Positions 12,508-23,478 of a stretch of 64,000 nucleotides of DNA are shown here, piece after piece. A model generated the notes under the pieces. That model was not told where the DNA came from, searched no databases, and saw nothing but the letters and a program-made list of their open reading frames with translations. Made by a program: the position numbers and the translations under genes. The DNA is taken from the NCBI RefSeq assembly GCF_029873635.1, contig NC_080427.1, forward strand, positions 72,943,348-73,007,347. Reading direction: 5' to 3'. The DNA is from Malania oleifera. Its lineage: Eukaryota; Streptophyta; Magnoliopsida; Santalales; Ximeniaceae. How positions within the stretch are numbered: position 1 is the first letter of the stretch; each line of letters opens with the position of its first letter.

Positions 12508-13155
12508 GAGAGTTGAAATACTAGACCACACTGAGCTTACATATTAAATCATTTTATGGTGCATATGACTAAGCGCATTTGGGTACATATATGCTTTACA
12601 AGAAAGCACAATCACTGTACTGATATTATTTGATTGCAAATCTATTGTATTTATAGGCATGGGTCTGAAGAGGGAGACTAACTTTGGAATAGTCCTGAAT
12701 TGGCTTAAACCCGATTAGGAAAGCTAGGTGCACCATCCTATTAAGGCGTGTAGGTTGAGGTCAGCCTCGCTAATTGACCTGGTTAAGATTGAGGTCAACC
12801 CTGTGGTAATTGACCTGGTTGTAATCGGTGCCGCTCCACCCTTAAGTGAGCTATTAGTGGAATCCACGAGCTTGCGAGATAAAGGCGGGGACGTAGGCAT
12901 AGTTGGCCGAACCCTGATAACATATCATGTTTTTGTTTATATTTCCACACTTTATATTTACCGCACGTGTATGTTATTATGTGAATGGTGCACTTGATTT
13001 AAATTTTCGTATATTATATTTATCGGCGTATTTGGAACTGCATAAAAAGACGCTAGGTTGTAATATTCTGCTAACATCTAGTTCAACCTAGGAGAAAAGT
13101 TTAAAATTCCAATTCAACCCCCCCCCCCTCTTTTGGGAATACACCAATTCTAACA
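10810..13155 (+). mobile_element. B: solo Copia LTR inserted beside the primer site of A
   Basis: Starts TATTGACCTTATAGG and ends with a C-run, CTCTTTTGGGA, and ACCAATTCTAACA. The flanking duplication is GCCAT (10805-10809) against GCCAC (13156-13160). A rich array of GGTCGACCGAAC-type motifs lies at 11250-11710, a TATA box at 11825-11832 and a (TA)n run at 12476-12505. No internal sequence or second LTR is present, so it is a solo LTR. It is closely similar in layout to solo LTR C (54150-56387). Confidence 0.85.
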
Positions 13156-13206
13156 GCCACGTTACTTAGACTTAAAAGTTAATTAGTAAAAAGATCATGA
13201 TGGCTC

Positions 13207-14438
13207 ATGTTAGTCACGAACCCTCCAGTATTTAACAGTGAAAATTTCATTGTATGGAAATTTAGGATGACCATATTTATTAAAGCTTCAAATTGGAGGT
13301 TCTAGAAGGTTATTGAACAAGGAGATAGTATTCCAGTAAAAATCATTGATGGTGTTGATGTTCCTAAATCTAAATTTGAGTTGAATGATAATGATAAGAA
13401 CTTAGTGCAAATAAATTTTGATGCCTTGAACACCTTGCTGCATGCTTTAGATTCTAATGTTCTTTGTGAGGTTATGGCATGTAACAGTGCTAAAGAGATA
13501 TGGGAGGAACTTGAAAGGAGATATAGAGCAACTACGCACGAAAAGATGATCACTCCTTGTGATTCAAACTCTACAGATCTTGAAGGAGGTAAACCGTACT
13601 TCATAGCTCTAACCGACATTGAGGTAAACTCGTCTCCTCCTATGTTATTAGGTAATCCTAGTAATGATTCATGTGATGCTTTGAATGATACATCTGATGC
13701 TGAATGATGTGATAGTTCTGATAGTGAGAGCATGCCTACTTATGAAGAATTGCAAATTGAATATATTAGAATTCATAAGTCACTTGTTAAAGCTAACAAA
13801 AGATATACTGCTTTGAAAAATAAGTATGAGGCATCTTTGAAAGAATGTGAATCAAAAGTTCTTGTTGAAAGAGAGAATGATATAAAAATCAAATAGTTAG
13901 TAAACAAGAATGAAAAATTATAAAAAATTTGAATGTTGTAAGATCTCAAATTTCAGGTGATAATAAAAAGGATCTTCTCATTTCAGAACTTGAGTGTAAA
14001 GCAAACACAATGTTTAATGAATTCATAAAATTACAAAGTGTTTGCAAGGACTTGAAAGATTCAAAAAGAAAATAGAACTCCAAGCGAAGATCATCTATAC
14101 GTTCATTAGAGGCAAGGACAACTTTAATAAGTTGTTAGGTTCACAAAAGATAACCTTAGATAAGGAAGGCATAGGTTATAATGGGATTGAAAATAAGAAA
14201 AGAAAGAACCTATACATGGGGTACTTTGTAAGAGCATCCAAATACTATGTTAGTACCTCCTCCAGCCCTTATACCCACACTTTTGTGCATTGTGTAAAAA
14301 GAAAGGGTACATAAAATTTGATTGCCCGTTTAAAAGGAAAGGTGTAAATGTAAATAGATATGGAGAGTCAAAGTACCACCTAGTCCTAACCCATCAAGAC
14401 TCCAAGATGGAAAAATGGTATGGGTTGTTAAGAAATAA
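13207..14438 (+). pseudogene. Copia gag polyprotein of element A, broken
   Basis: Capsid-like gag. The start (MLVTNPPVFNSENFIVWKF) has the usual Copia gag opening, and a TGG-to-TAG stop follows at the expected W of NWRF(W)KVIEQGD. The UBN2-like part at 13320-13540 includes ACNSAKEIWEELERRY. A coiled-coil region follows (about 13720-13960), with one stop at 13896. The zinc knuckle near 14285-14330 reads CALCKKKGYIKFDC; the expected His is Tyr, and a frameshift lies just before it. The reading ends DGKMVWVVKK and a stop. The order matches the gag at 458-2384. No pol follows. Confidence 0.82.
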
Positions 14439-17005
14439 AACCCCTTGAAATTGAAGGAAAAATTTGCTCAAACATGAATTACATGATCACATAATTCTTC
14501 CTTAGCATTTAGGATTAGCAATAGGGGGTAGTGATGATTATAAGCTTGGGAAGTGGTTGTTGCTTAAAATGAAAATCTTAGTATATACACTTACTAAACA
14601 CTATCTTGTTATACTAAGAATCCTTATCCACTTCCAAATGGACATGGCATCTATGCCTAGTATTTAATTCATAATGCTTAACTCATACTTAATTATGAAA
14701 ACCCAACGTTAAGTATACTTTGTCCATTGTGCAAGACTGAGCTTTAGGAAATGAATCATGTGTTAAGCATCGTCTAATCCTAAACTAACTTGATTGTCAT
14801 AAAAGCCTAAACATGATCACCAGCACGAAATGATTTTGAGAAATGTCCTGCTTCACCAGAATACTTCTTTGAACAAGATAGAATTTTTTTTTTTTTTTAG
14901 TATTCATCCTATACTTCTTTCATAAGCTCTCAAACCTCAAGTCAAATATCTTAAATGAAGTTGAATGGCTAAACTAATTGCATTAGGTTTCAAATCCAGA
15001 TGATGAAATGAAATTTGAAATAAACCTATGCATGATCAGTTAATTTAAAAGTCATTCTAACTTGTGCCTCTCACATTATGAAGATTATAAGAAAAGAGGC
15101 AGACATAGGCTTATTATCTTAATGAATATTCATTGTGACTTTTTGGTTCGATAAGCTTTAAGCATTCATCGCCAAGATTGAATCATTGAAATTCTTATAA
15201 CACTTGGTTAAAGAACCTAAATAAATAAATAAATAATAAGAAAAGATATAAAATGAGTCAAGTGCATAACTCAAGGGGAGCATTTCTCTTCATGAATATA
15301 TATATACATTAAATCCTCTTATGATTTTTATCTTTTATGCCCATATGCCTTCATATGAAAAGCACTGAATTCCTACTATTCATTATGCGTTAAATGAGTA
15401 TATCTTCTAATGGATAGTTTATCTTTTGTATCATTTGTTGATTGTTACCTGATTGCATGCTTAGTTTAGAATGCCTCCTACATGGCGGCTGTAGTTTATG
15501 TGAATTGCATGTTGGTAGTGGATATAGGTTCTTGCATGCTTAAAATTGAAAAGTGTTGCTTGAATCTACAAGGTGTTGGTACATGAAAATTTTGGAAATG
15601 TTCAATTTACAATCAGCATGTTGCCGAAATTTCGTTAGGATTTTCCCAAATTAAAACCATATGCCAAGATGATAAGGATAAAATGCATGCTAAAATGTTC
15701 TTGAAAAGATGTGTGAAAGTTAACTGAACATTTAATCATCATCCTTATATGAAAGTGCATGCTTAAGTACACACTTAGGGGAGCTGAGCTCCATCCCTAG
15801 AAAAGGAACGTAAAAGATTCATATATTAAGGCTCTTCAGAAAACCCTGAACATCATATCCAGTGTTTAAAGGTCTATGAATAGATATGGATTGTTCTATG
15901 TTATGAGTATTAGTTCATGCCTTAATATATTTTCTAAGATGCATTTGTGGCCTATAGGGATGACCATACTAATAATAATATAGTTGATAAATCATCAGTA
16001 TGGTTGGTTTAAAATATTTAAATTGATAGGCTTATACTACTAGCATAATGAAATTTGTCTTTAACTGGTATAAGCAGTTTATTGCATCTAAGCTAAGATT
16101 CCAATCGATACGGGGAGCATATAAAATTAAAATGTCTATCATATTGTGCTCACAAATTTTTTGTGCTTAGATCTGTTATTGAATCAAGTGTGGCATGTGC
16201 TAAAATGTAGTGACTACCAGAATAATGTTGCTTGCTTGCATGATCTTTAATTTTTTGGCACACTCTTGAAAACATCATTAGGGGAATATATATTTATATA
16301 CATACATATTATTATTATATACATATATGTTTTTAAAATTACATAAATTGTTCAATAACTTCACATGAAAATGCATGTGAACTAGTTAGACGATGTTTAT
16401 GCTCAAACCTATTTTTTATATACCGCATATCTTCAAATTCAAATTTTCTGCGGGTCTCATGAAATGCTTAAATTGCAATGGTTTGTATTTATTTTTGGTC
16501 TAACTATGTTTTTCATGACATTTTAAATTCATATGACCAGTTACGTTGTTTGTATGCTTAATTGCTACATTTACTTTATGAAGTCATTTTTGTCACTCAT
16601 TTTACATTGTATAAGTATGTTATCTTTTTGGATGATGAAAGGAATACTTATTGATATACTGGACTATTTGAGTTGAGTAAAATATTATAAATTATCTATT
16701 AAACTCAAATTAGGTCATTTCTATACTGGTATATTTGGGAAAATATTCTATGGCATGTTGTCGAAATTTCTAAAAACTTTCCCATACCTATCTTGTATCT
16801 AAATGAATCATACTCAATGCCTATAACTATGTGTTTTATATGTATCATAACCCTTTTGGTATTGCCAAAAGGGGGAGAAAGACAAAAATTGAGTACTTGG
16901 ATACTTGAAAAATGTTTGCATTGACAAATCTTTAATATTATGTATATTGGTAGGGGGAGCCTTCAAGGCTATACCCACTTTTTGCATGGTGCATTTGTTA
17001 TCATC
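14439..17005 (+). other. Non-coding internal region of element A
   Basis: About 2.5 kb between the gag stop and the polypurine tract, with no supported reading frame on either strand. Pol-like residues are absent. The segment of about 15120-15730 is the single-copy counterpart of the tandem units at 29300-31590: both contain GAATGCCTCCT..CATGGCGG and GTAGTGGATATAGGTTCT. A purine stretch AAAAGGGGGAGAAAG at 16867-16881 resembles a second polypurine tract. Confidence 0.7.
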
Positions 17006-17019
17006 AAAAAGGGGGAGAA
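17006..17019 (+). other. Polypurine tract of element A
   Basis: AAAAAGGGGGAGAA immediately precedes the 3' LTR start TGTTGACC at 17020. This is the usual plus-strand primer for Copia elements. Confidence 0.85.
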
Positions 17020-18066
17020 TGTTGACCTTATTGGTCATACCCGGTTTTGATAATGACAAATACTCAAGTATTTGATAATTATCGAGTTTGTGTATAGGTA
17101 TATATTAGTAGAGCAATTGATGGCACATAAAGATGCAAAGTATAAAGACCCTAAAGTTTCCTTTTGTTGTAATTTATATTATTGCTTAATTCGGGTCTGT
17201 AATAGTAAATATAGGAAAAGGTTTGTAATAATCTCTACATGTCATGCATGTAGGTAATTGTAAGCTTAAGACCTTAGAAAGACCTCAGGGATCACCCTTC
17301 GTCGACCGACGCTGGATTTTTGGGACCATTTCAAAATGACCCTAGAAAGACCTTAGGTCCTAACACAAGCACATAAGATGTCCCCAAAATCACTTATAAT
17401 ATCATGGGAATTAATTGAAGGGAAAAATGGACATAAAGGGCAAACCTGTGAGGTTTTGGGCAACCAAACCCTAGGTGATCAAAACACCTCAGGCAACCGA
17501 ACCCTAGACAAGTCCAAATGTTGACTTTGGTTTCCGGCGACCAAACCATTTTGAACATAGCGTCCACAGGCGACCGAACAATAACTCTAACCTTTCTCAC
17601 CAACTTGGCAGCCTGAACTTCACATTCAAAATAGACTCGGGTGACCAAACACATGAGTTTGGTTAAGCGAACTCTTGACCAGGCGATCGAATCGCGGACC
17701 TTTTGGAAATCGCCTTGGTTCAGCCAACTAAACCTTGACTCGGGCACCCGAACCTTCAAAAATAACTTTTTTGACTTAGTCTGTTCAGGAAACTGAACCG
17801 TGGATTAGTCACTCGAAACTCTCGGGTTGTTTTAATTTTTACCACTATTAAACAAGGGTAATTTCGTTAAATGATTTTAGAACAATTTTAATAATACCCT
17901 ACATGTCCTTAACATTTATAATTTGCCCTACTTCTATATATAGGGGCTCATTTGTGAAAATTATTACAAGATTAGCAAGATCATTAGTGAAAAATTCTCT
18001 AAAATTTAAAAAGCCTATTTTGCCTATACTACTTCCAAATACTCTCATACACTCATTTCCTTGATC
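17020..18066 (+). repeat. 3' LTR of element A, left part
   Basis: Runs from TGTTGACCTTATTGG through the GGCGACCGAAC motif array (17440-17815) and a TATA box (17935-17943) to CCTTGATC. There the CACTA transposon breaks in. It corresponds to 8643-9620 of the 5' LTR. Confidence 0.88.
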
Positions 18067-18084
18067 CATTAAAAAAAAAACAAG

Positions 18085-19312
18085 TTTTTAGTGACGGTTT
18101 TAATTAATAGTGTTGTATTAGTCACAGTTTTTAAGAACCGTCACTAATAGTGTAAGCATTAGTGACGATTTTAGCAGCCGTCACTAATACAAAACTATTA
18201 GTGATGGTTTAGAACCATCATTAATACTTTCATCACTAAAAACTGCGCGGTAAACAATTTTCACATGAAAATTTTTCCGAAAAAATATTAGCGATGATTT
18301 TATGGTATTAGTGACGGATTAAATTCGTTACTAAAAGTCACTTATTAGTGACGATTAACAAACCGTCACTACTAATATTTATGAATATATAAAAAAAAAA
18401 TTAGTTTAAGGGTATTACTGACAGATCCCCCAATCCGTCACTAATAATGGTGTATTAGCGACGATTTTGAAACCGTCACTACTAGTGTTTTTATTTAAAA
18501 AAATATAAAAAAATTAAGTTAAGGGTATTAGTGACGGATTGGGAGATCTGTCACTGATAAGAAGATATTAGTGACGATTTTGAAACCGTCACTACTAGTG
18601 TTTTTATTAAATAAAAAATAAAAAAATTTAGTTAAGGGTATTAGTGACGGATTGGGAGATCTTTCACTAATAAGAGGATATTAGTGATGATTTTGAAACC
18701 GTCACTACTAGTTTTTTATTTAAACAATATAAAATAAATTTAGTTAACGGTATTAGTGACGGTTTGGGAGAACCGTCACTAATAATAAGGTATTAGTGAC
18801 GGTTTTGAAATCGTCACTAATAGTTCTTTTATTTAAAAAATGTAAAATAAATTTAGTTTAGGGTATTAGTGACGGATTTGACAACCGTCACTAATAAAAA
18901 AATTTAAGTTCAGAGTATTAGTGATGAATTTATGAATTTGTCACTATTTGTCCCCTATTAGTGACGGATTTGAAAACCGTCACTAATAATTCCTTTTTTT
19001 AAAACAAATAAAAAAATTTTCAATTCAGAGGATTAGTGACGATGTTGTAAATTCGTCACTAATAAGGAACCAATAGTGACGAATTTTTAGATTCGTCACT
19101 AATACTTCCTTTTTTAAGAAAAAAAAATTAAGTTCAGAATATTAGTAACGAATTTATAAATTCGTCACCATTGGTCTCTTATTAGTGACGAATTTCTATA
19201 GTCGTCACTACTAGGCCATTATTAGTGACGAATTTTGGACCATCACTAATGTTTCGTTATTTATAAAAAAATTAGACGGAGAGTAGTAGTGACGGTTTTA
19301 AAACCATCACTA
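18085..19312 (+). repeat. 5' subterminal repeat array of the CACTA element
   Basis: Dozens of copies of TTAGTGACGG and variants (AGTGACGATTTT, AGTGACGAATTT) in alternating orientation. They often pair as short near-palindromes such as ATTAGTGACGG..CCGTCACTAAT. The direct units repeat about every 100-120 bp with an A-rich spacer. By analogy with En/Spm, these are binding sites for the TNPA-type protein. Confidence 0.88.
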
Positions 19313-19840
19313 ATGGCCAAAAACCCTTATTCCTTTCCACGGGATATTTTCCCACACTTTCCCCTCCTTCTCCAGCTGGCCTCTTCCCCTCCACCTGCTC
19401 CCACAAACCACTCTAGCTCTCAGTCTCCTGCTGCTCTTGGCCGCAAGCTACCGCTTTCCCACGCTTTGCCTTCCGCTCCAGCTCCTCCTCTTCCCCTCCT
19501 GCTCCCGCAATCCTCTCTCCCAGTCTCCCGCTGCTCTCAGCCGCAAGCCACCGCTTTCCCTCCTACTCCAGTTCCTCCTCTTCCCCTTCTGCCCCCGCTA
19601 TCCTCTCTCCTAGTCTCCCCCTGCTCTCGGCCACAAGCCACCTCCTACGAGTCGCCGTAGGCCGTCGCTCGGTTCCCTTCTGCCGCAAGCGACCGTCTGC
19701 AAGTCACCAGAGGTCATTGCCCAATTCCCCTCCATCACAAGTTGTCACCTGACTCCCCTCCGCCGCAAACCAGTGCCTGTGAGCTGCAAGCCACCGCCAG
19801 CAAGTTGGTGGAGTCCATTGCTCTTCTATGTAAGATTCTC
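19289..19840 (+). other. C-rich leader of the CACTA element
   Basis: Strongly C-rich and Pro/Ser/Leu coding-like in one frame. A segment is imperfectly repeated (about 19440-19560 and 19560-19645; shared words CCTCCTCTTCCCC and CCGCAAGCCACC). It lies directly after the subterminal repeats, where the transcription start and 5' leader of the transposase gene are expected. A short open frame exists here, but its low complexity and lack of any domain argue against a protein. Confidence 0.45.
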
Positions 19841-22800
19841 TTTCTTTGTATCTGTGCATTTGTCAATTTATGGATTTTTATCAATTTTTGGAGTTTATAT
19901 CATCAAACTCGTATATAGATAAATCATTTTATGCCATATGTTTGGGTCCTAAATTTAAATTTTCATAAGCTTAGATAAAGTTAATATTACATATTTTATG
20001 TTATATTTTAATTAAATTCACACAATAAATTCAAAGTTAAAAATTTAAGGAATTCATTATTTGTTGGTCTCAATTATTTGTTTATTGCTTGCAAGTAGGA
20101 GTCTAAGGTCATGTATGAGCTTGTTATAGGGATTGATAATTATCATTAAAAAGGGTTTAATAGTGGTAAGTTGTTGCCTACAAGTAGGGTCTAATGCAAT
20201 TAACAATATGTTCCTTTGCGTATGCACTTGTTAAGGGTTAAACCACGTAAACTTTGACTTGGTTCTTGATATTATTTAGGATGCTTCAAGTAAGAAAAAA
20301 AATTAAATTGTAGTATTTAATTAAATATAGTCACCTACCACCAAAGCTAACTCTCATTCAGGTATCTTTGGGCATGCTGTTATTTTTATTGGGCAATTCC
20401 AAGAATTATGAGAATAGATGAGAGATTTTGGCTTAAATAGTTTAAATACTCTTCCTTCCAAATTAAGGAGAAAGGGACTGTAATTTTTAAGGGTAGGCCA
20501 ACTCAACCTTATCTCTAGAACATATGTGTACCTTGAGAAAAAAAATGTATGAACTCAGAGAAACAAGTAATTGTGTGTGTTGGAGCTTAAGTTCTAACAC
20601 CACCAACTCAAACCATCATTCACTAGGAATATCATTGAAGAGTCATTGTCAAGCCCTATAACATCAATGTAGAACACATAGATCACTTGGGGACATTCAA
20701 GGCACTAATGTTTCCATGAATCCCCAAAACAAATTACATACATAGCATGCTACAACCTTTAAGAAATCTGCCAAATATAGTGTTCTAGCCTAAAGGCATC
20801 CTTGGTATGTTATTTTCACGCAATTCACTGCTTTGTCTATAAATCTTTTTATTAGCAATTAGAGGTTGTGGAAAACTCTACTAGTTACGTGTTCCAATTT
20901 TAAGGTGTGTGAAGTCCTAAACTTTGGCCATGGTGGCCATTACAACACTAAAAACATGTTGTGACCATCTAATTTAGCTTCTCTCTCTCTCCAAAAAAAA
21001 AACTCCCAAAGTCAATGTTTAAGCTTTTGGGGCATAAAAATGATCATTGCAACATTAAGGAGACAATGCAAACCAAACCTTAAATGCCCCTTGCACACTT
21101 AAATTTCAAGTCAAAATATATGTACCAGAAAATTAAATAACAACTCGCTTTATCAAATCTGAGAATGGGATTACAATCTCTAAATATTTCTTTATAAAAA
21201 AGTATCTTTTGATCATTTTCTTGTCAAAAAAATCTAGAAAGTACTTTATCAATGGTCAAGCCAATTTGCTTAATTGGGTTAGTGTTGTAACAAGATATTG
21301 TTGGAAGAGGTAGTATGAGCATACAAAAAAGTAGCTTTAGTAGATAATGTTGCTACTCCCTTTATCACAAAACTTTTGTAACAACACTTATACATATTAT
21401 GAAGATGGGTATAAGACATATAAGTGATTGGCTTTAGTGCAAATAAGAAATTTTTAGCTACATGCCATCAAAGCCAATTAGCTCCATAACACTTTTTTTT
21501 TCTTGTATTTTCCCACATTATAATTAATAAAGGCAAGTTAATTACTCATTCCAAATAAATATCATATTTATTATATGACTAAGTCTATAAAGTCTACATT
21601 GAGAATATAAGTTTTTGAAAAGATCAACAATATGATACTTCTCAATACTTAATTTTTAAAGTATTCTTAGTCATTGGATTGTGAATTAAGCATTGAAAAT
21701 CTAGAAAGACTTAAGTATGTCCTATTTGTCTTATAGGGTTACTTGTGAGAGAGTATGGTAAGCACAATCACATTAAGGATATATAAATTTAGTTACATTG
21801 CCTGCCAATTAGATATTCTATTTAATAGTTATATAAGCAATCATTAAACTTTAGTATTGATTTTTTTTTTTGGGTATTTAAGCTTCTCACACATTTCGAT
21901 TATATGATCAATGTGTTATTTGAGATTGCCCTTCCAATGAAGTTGGTTGAATTTCCAAGGTTCATATCTCTAATATCCCTTGTTGATATGCACTGTCTAT
22001 TGCCTAGAGTGCAAGAGAGACCTTTAAAGGGACCATCGTATTAAGATTGTACTGTGTTTCTGTTATCATGTCTTACAATTATTGAACACATCATGGAGCA
22101 ACCAAAGTGAAGTGATCCTCGTGAGAATATTTTGGGACATCCATGAGAAGCGTTTGAAACATCCTTCTTTTCCTTTCGGTTGGACTGATATGCTAGGAAT
22201 AAATTTCTATGGGTACTTAGGGTCATAGTTTGACTTGTTCATAAGCAATGCAATTGTATGATCTTTGTCTTTGACTTCATCAAAATAATGATCTTTCTTT
22301 CCATTTCTACTATCTTATCTTTTTTAAGTAGCAGAGCTAATCACCATAACAAGCATGACGTGAGCTAGTGGGTGAGTATTAATCTGAATGAATAGGATCT
22401 CCTCCCTTTCTCCAACACACACAATTACTTTTATTTCATGTTTCACATTGTATTTAATTGTAGTATTTTGCTTCAAGGTGATGGAATAATGCTATTTTAT
22501 TGTGTTTAGTTCTATTGCTAGTGAAATTCTGCTATTCCTCTATTTATATTTATATTTCTTGTGCAATTCTACTAATTTTTGGTATTTTGGCATTTCGCTT
22601 TGGTGCGATATTCCCTTTTTGGATTTAGTAAAAATGAAAGCGATTGTCCATTCTAACTATTTTATATCAAAAATCCTTAAAAAAGGAAACGAGTTTACAC
22701 CACTTTGAAAAAAATGTCATTTTAAGTCATCCATTGCATTAGCTAAAATTGATCATCCTTATACATATTATTAAAAAACAAATGCGTACATGCAATGCAT

Positions 22801-23478
22801 GGATAAGACTTATATTCCTCAAAACCAAAGCATGAAATTGTAGCCCCTTGCATGTTTTTTTTTTTTTTTTTCAACTTCATGCATTCATTGAAGCTTAGAC
22901 CCGTCCAAGAATGGTTACTATACACATTCATTCCTAATCGTACATGTGAGACAAATCAATTGTTATATTTCAATTGATTATTATTCATACTATGTTGACT
23001 AATAATCACTTGAACATGTTAATTATTTGTTTCACTTACGATTAGTAATGTTTGTATTTCAACCATTCATGGATTGTCCAATGTGGATAGTTCAGGAAGT
23101 TGTGTTTACATTGTTGTCATCGTTCACGCTTTGTCAATTGTTATTATATATTTCGAGCGTGTCTCTACTTGTATTCTCTAGGTGCATAGTGGGGTGTCGT
23201 GACAATTTGTTAGTGATGGAAAACTAGCAAAATTTTCAGTTCCCCCATCTCGTGTACTTGGAGAGCCATGGGGAGATGCTGCCAAAATTTATAACGACTA
23301 TGACCAAGGAATTTGAGCAATTGATCGCAATGTAAATGCAACATTCCTAAATGGGATAGGATTTGTACCCTTTAGAGTATGATGGTTGATTATAGGATTC
23401 ACGATGCATGCATGATAAACATTATGAGAATATAATGAACACCATTTACTTGAACATATTATAGGGTAATTATTGAAC
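19841..23478 (+). other. CACTA interior without recognised genes
   Basis: AT-rich sequence between the leader and the transposase start; it probably contains a leader intron and older insertions. A 20-bp exact inverted repeat lies at 20566-20585 and 22410-22429 and may bound a separate small element. The part from about 22880 to 23478 is shared with the second CACTA copy at about 59790-60390, so at least that part is native CACTA sequence. No convincing coding region was seen. Confidence 0.5.
20566..22429. repeat. 1.86-kb segment bounded by a 20-bp perfect inverted repeat
   Basis: AGTAATTGTGTGTGTTGGAG at 20566-20585 is exactly complementary to CTCCAACACACACAATTACT at 22410-22429. I saw no target duplication and no coding region between them. 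It could be a non-autonomous terminal-inverted-repeat element within the CACTA unit. Confidence 0.45.

Noticed and set aside
18085..19312. Regular repeats resembling a CRISPR array
   Set aside because: Motifs occur in both orientations with variable spacing and sit at the end of a CACTA transposon; the genome is a plant.
19289..19660. 123-codon Pro/Ser-rich frame
   Set aside because: C-rich leader with an internal imperfect repeat and no domain, immediately inside the subterminal repeats.
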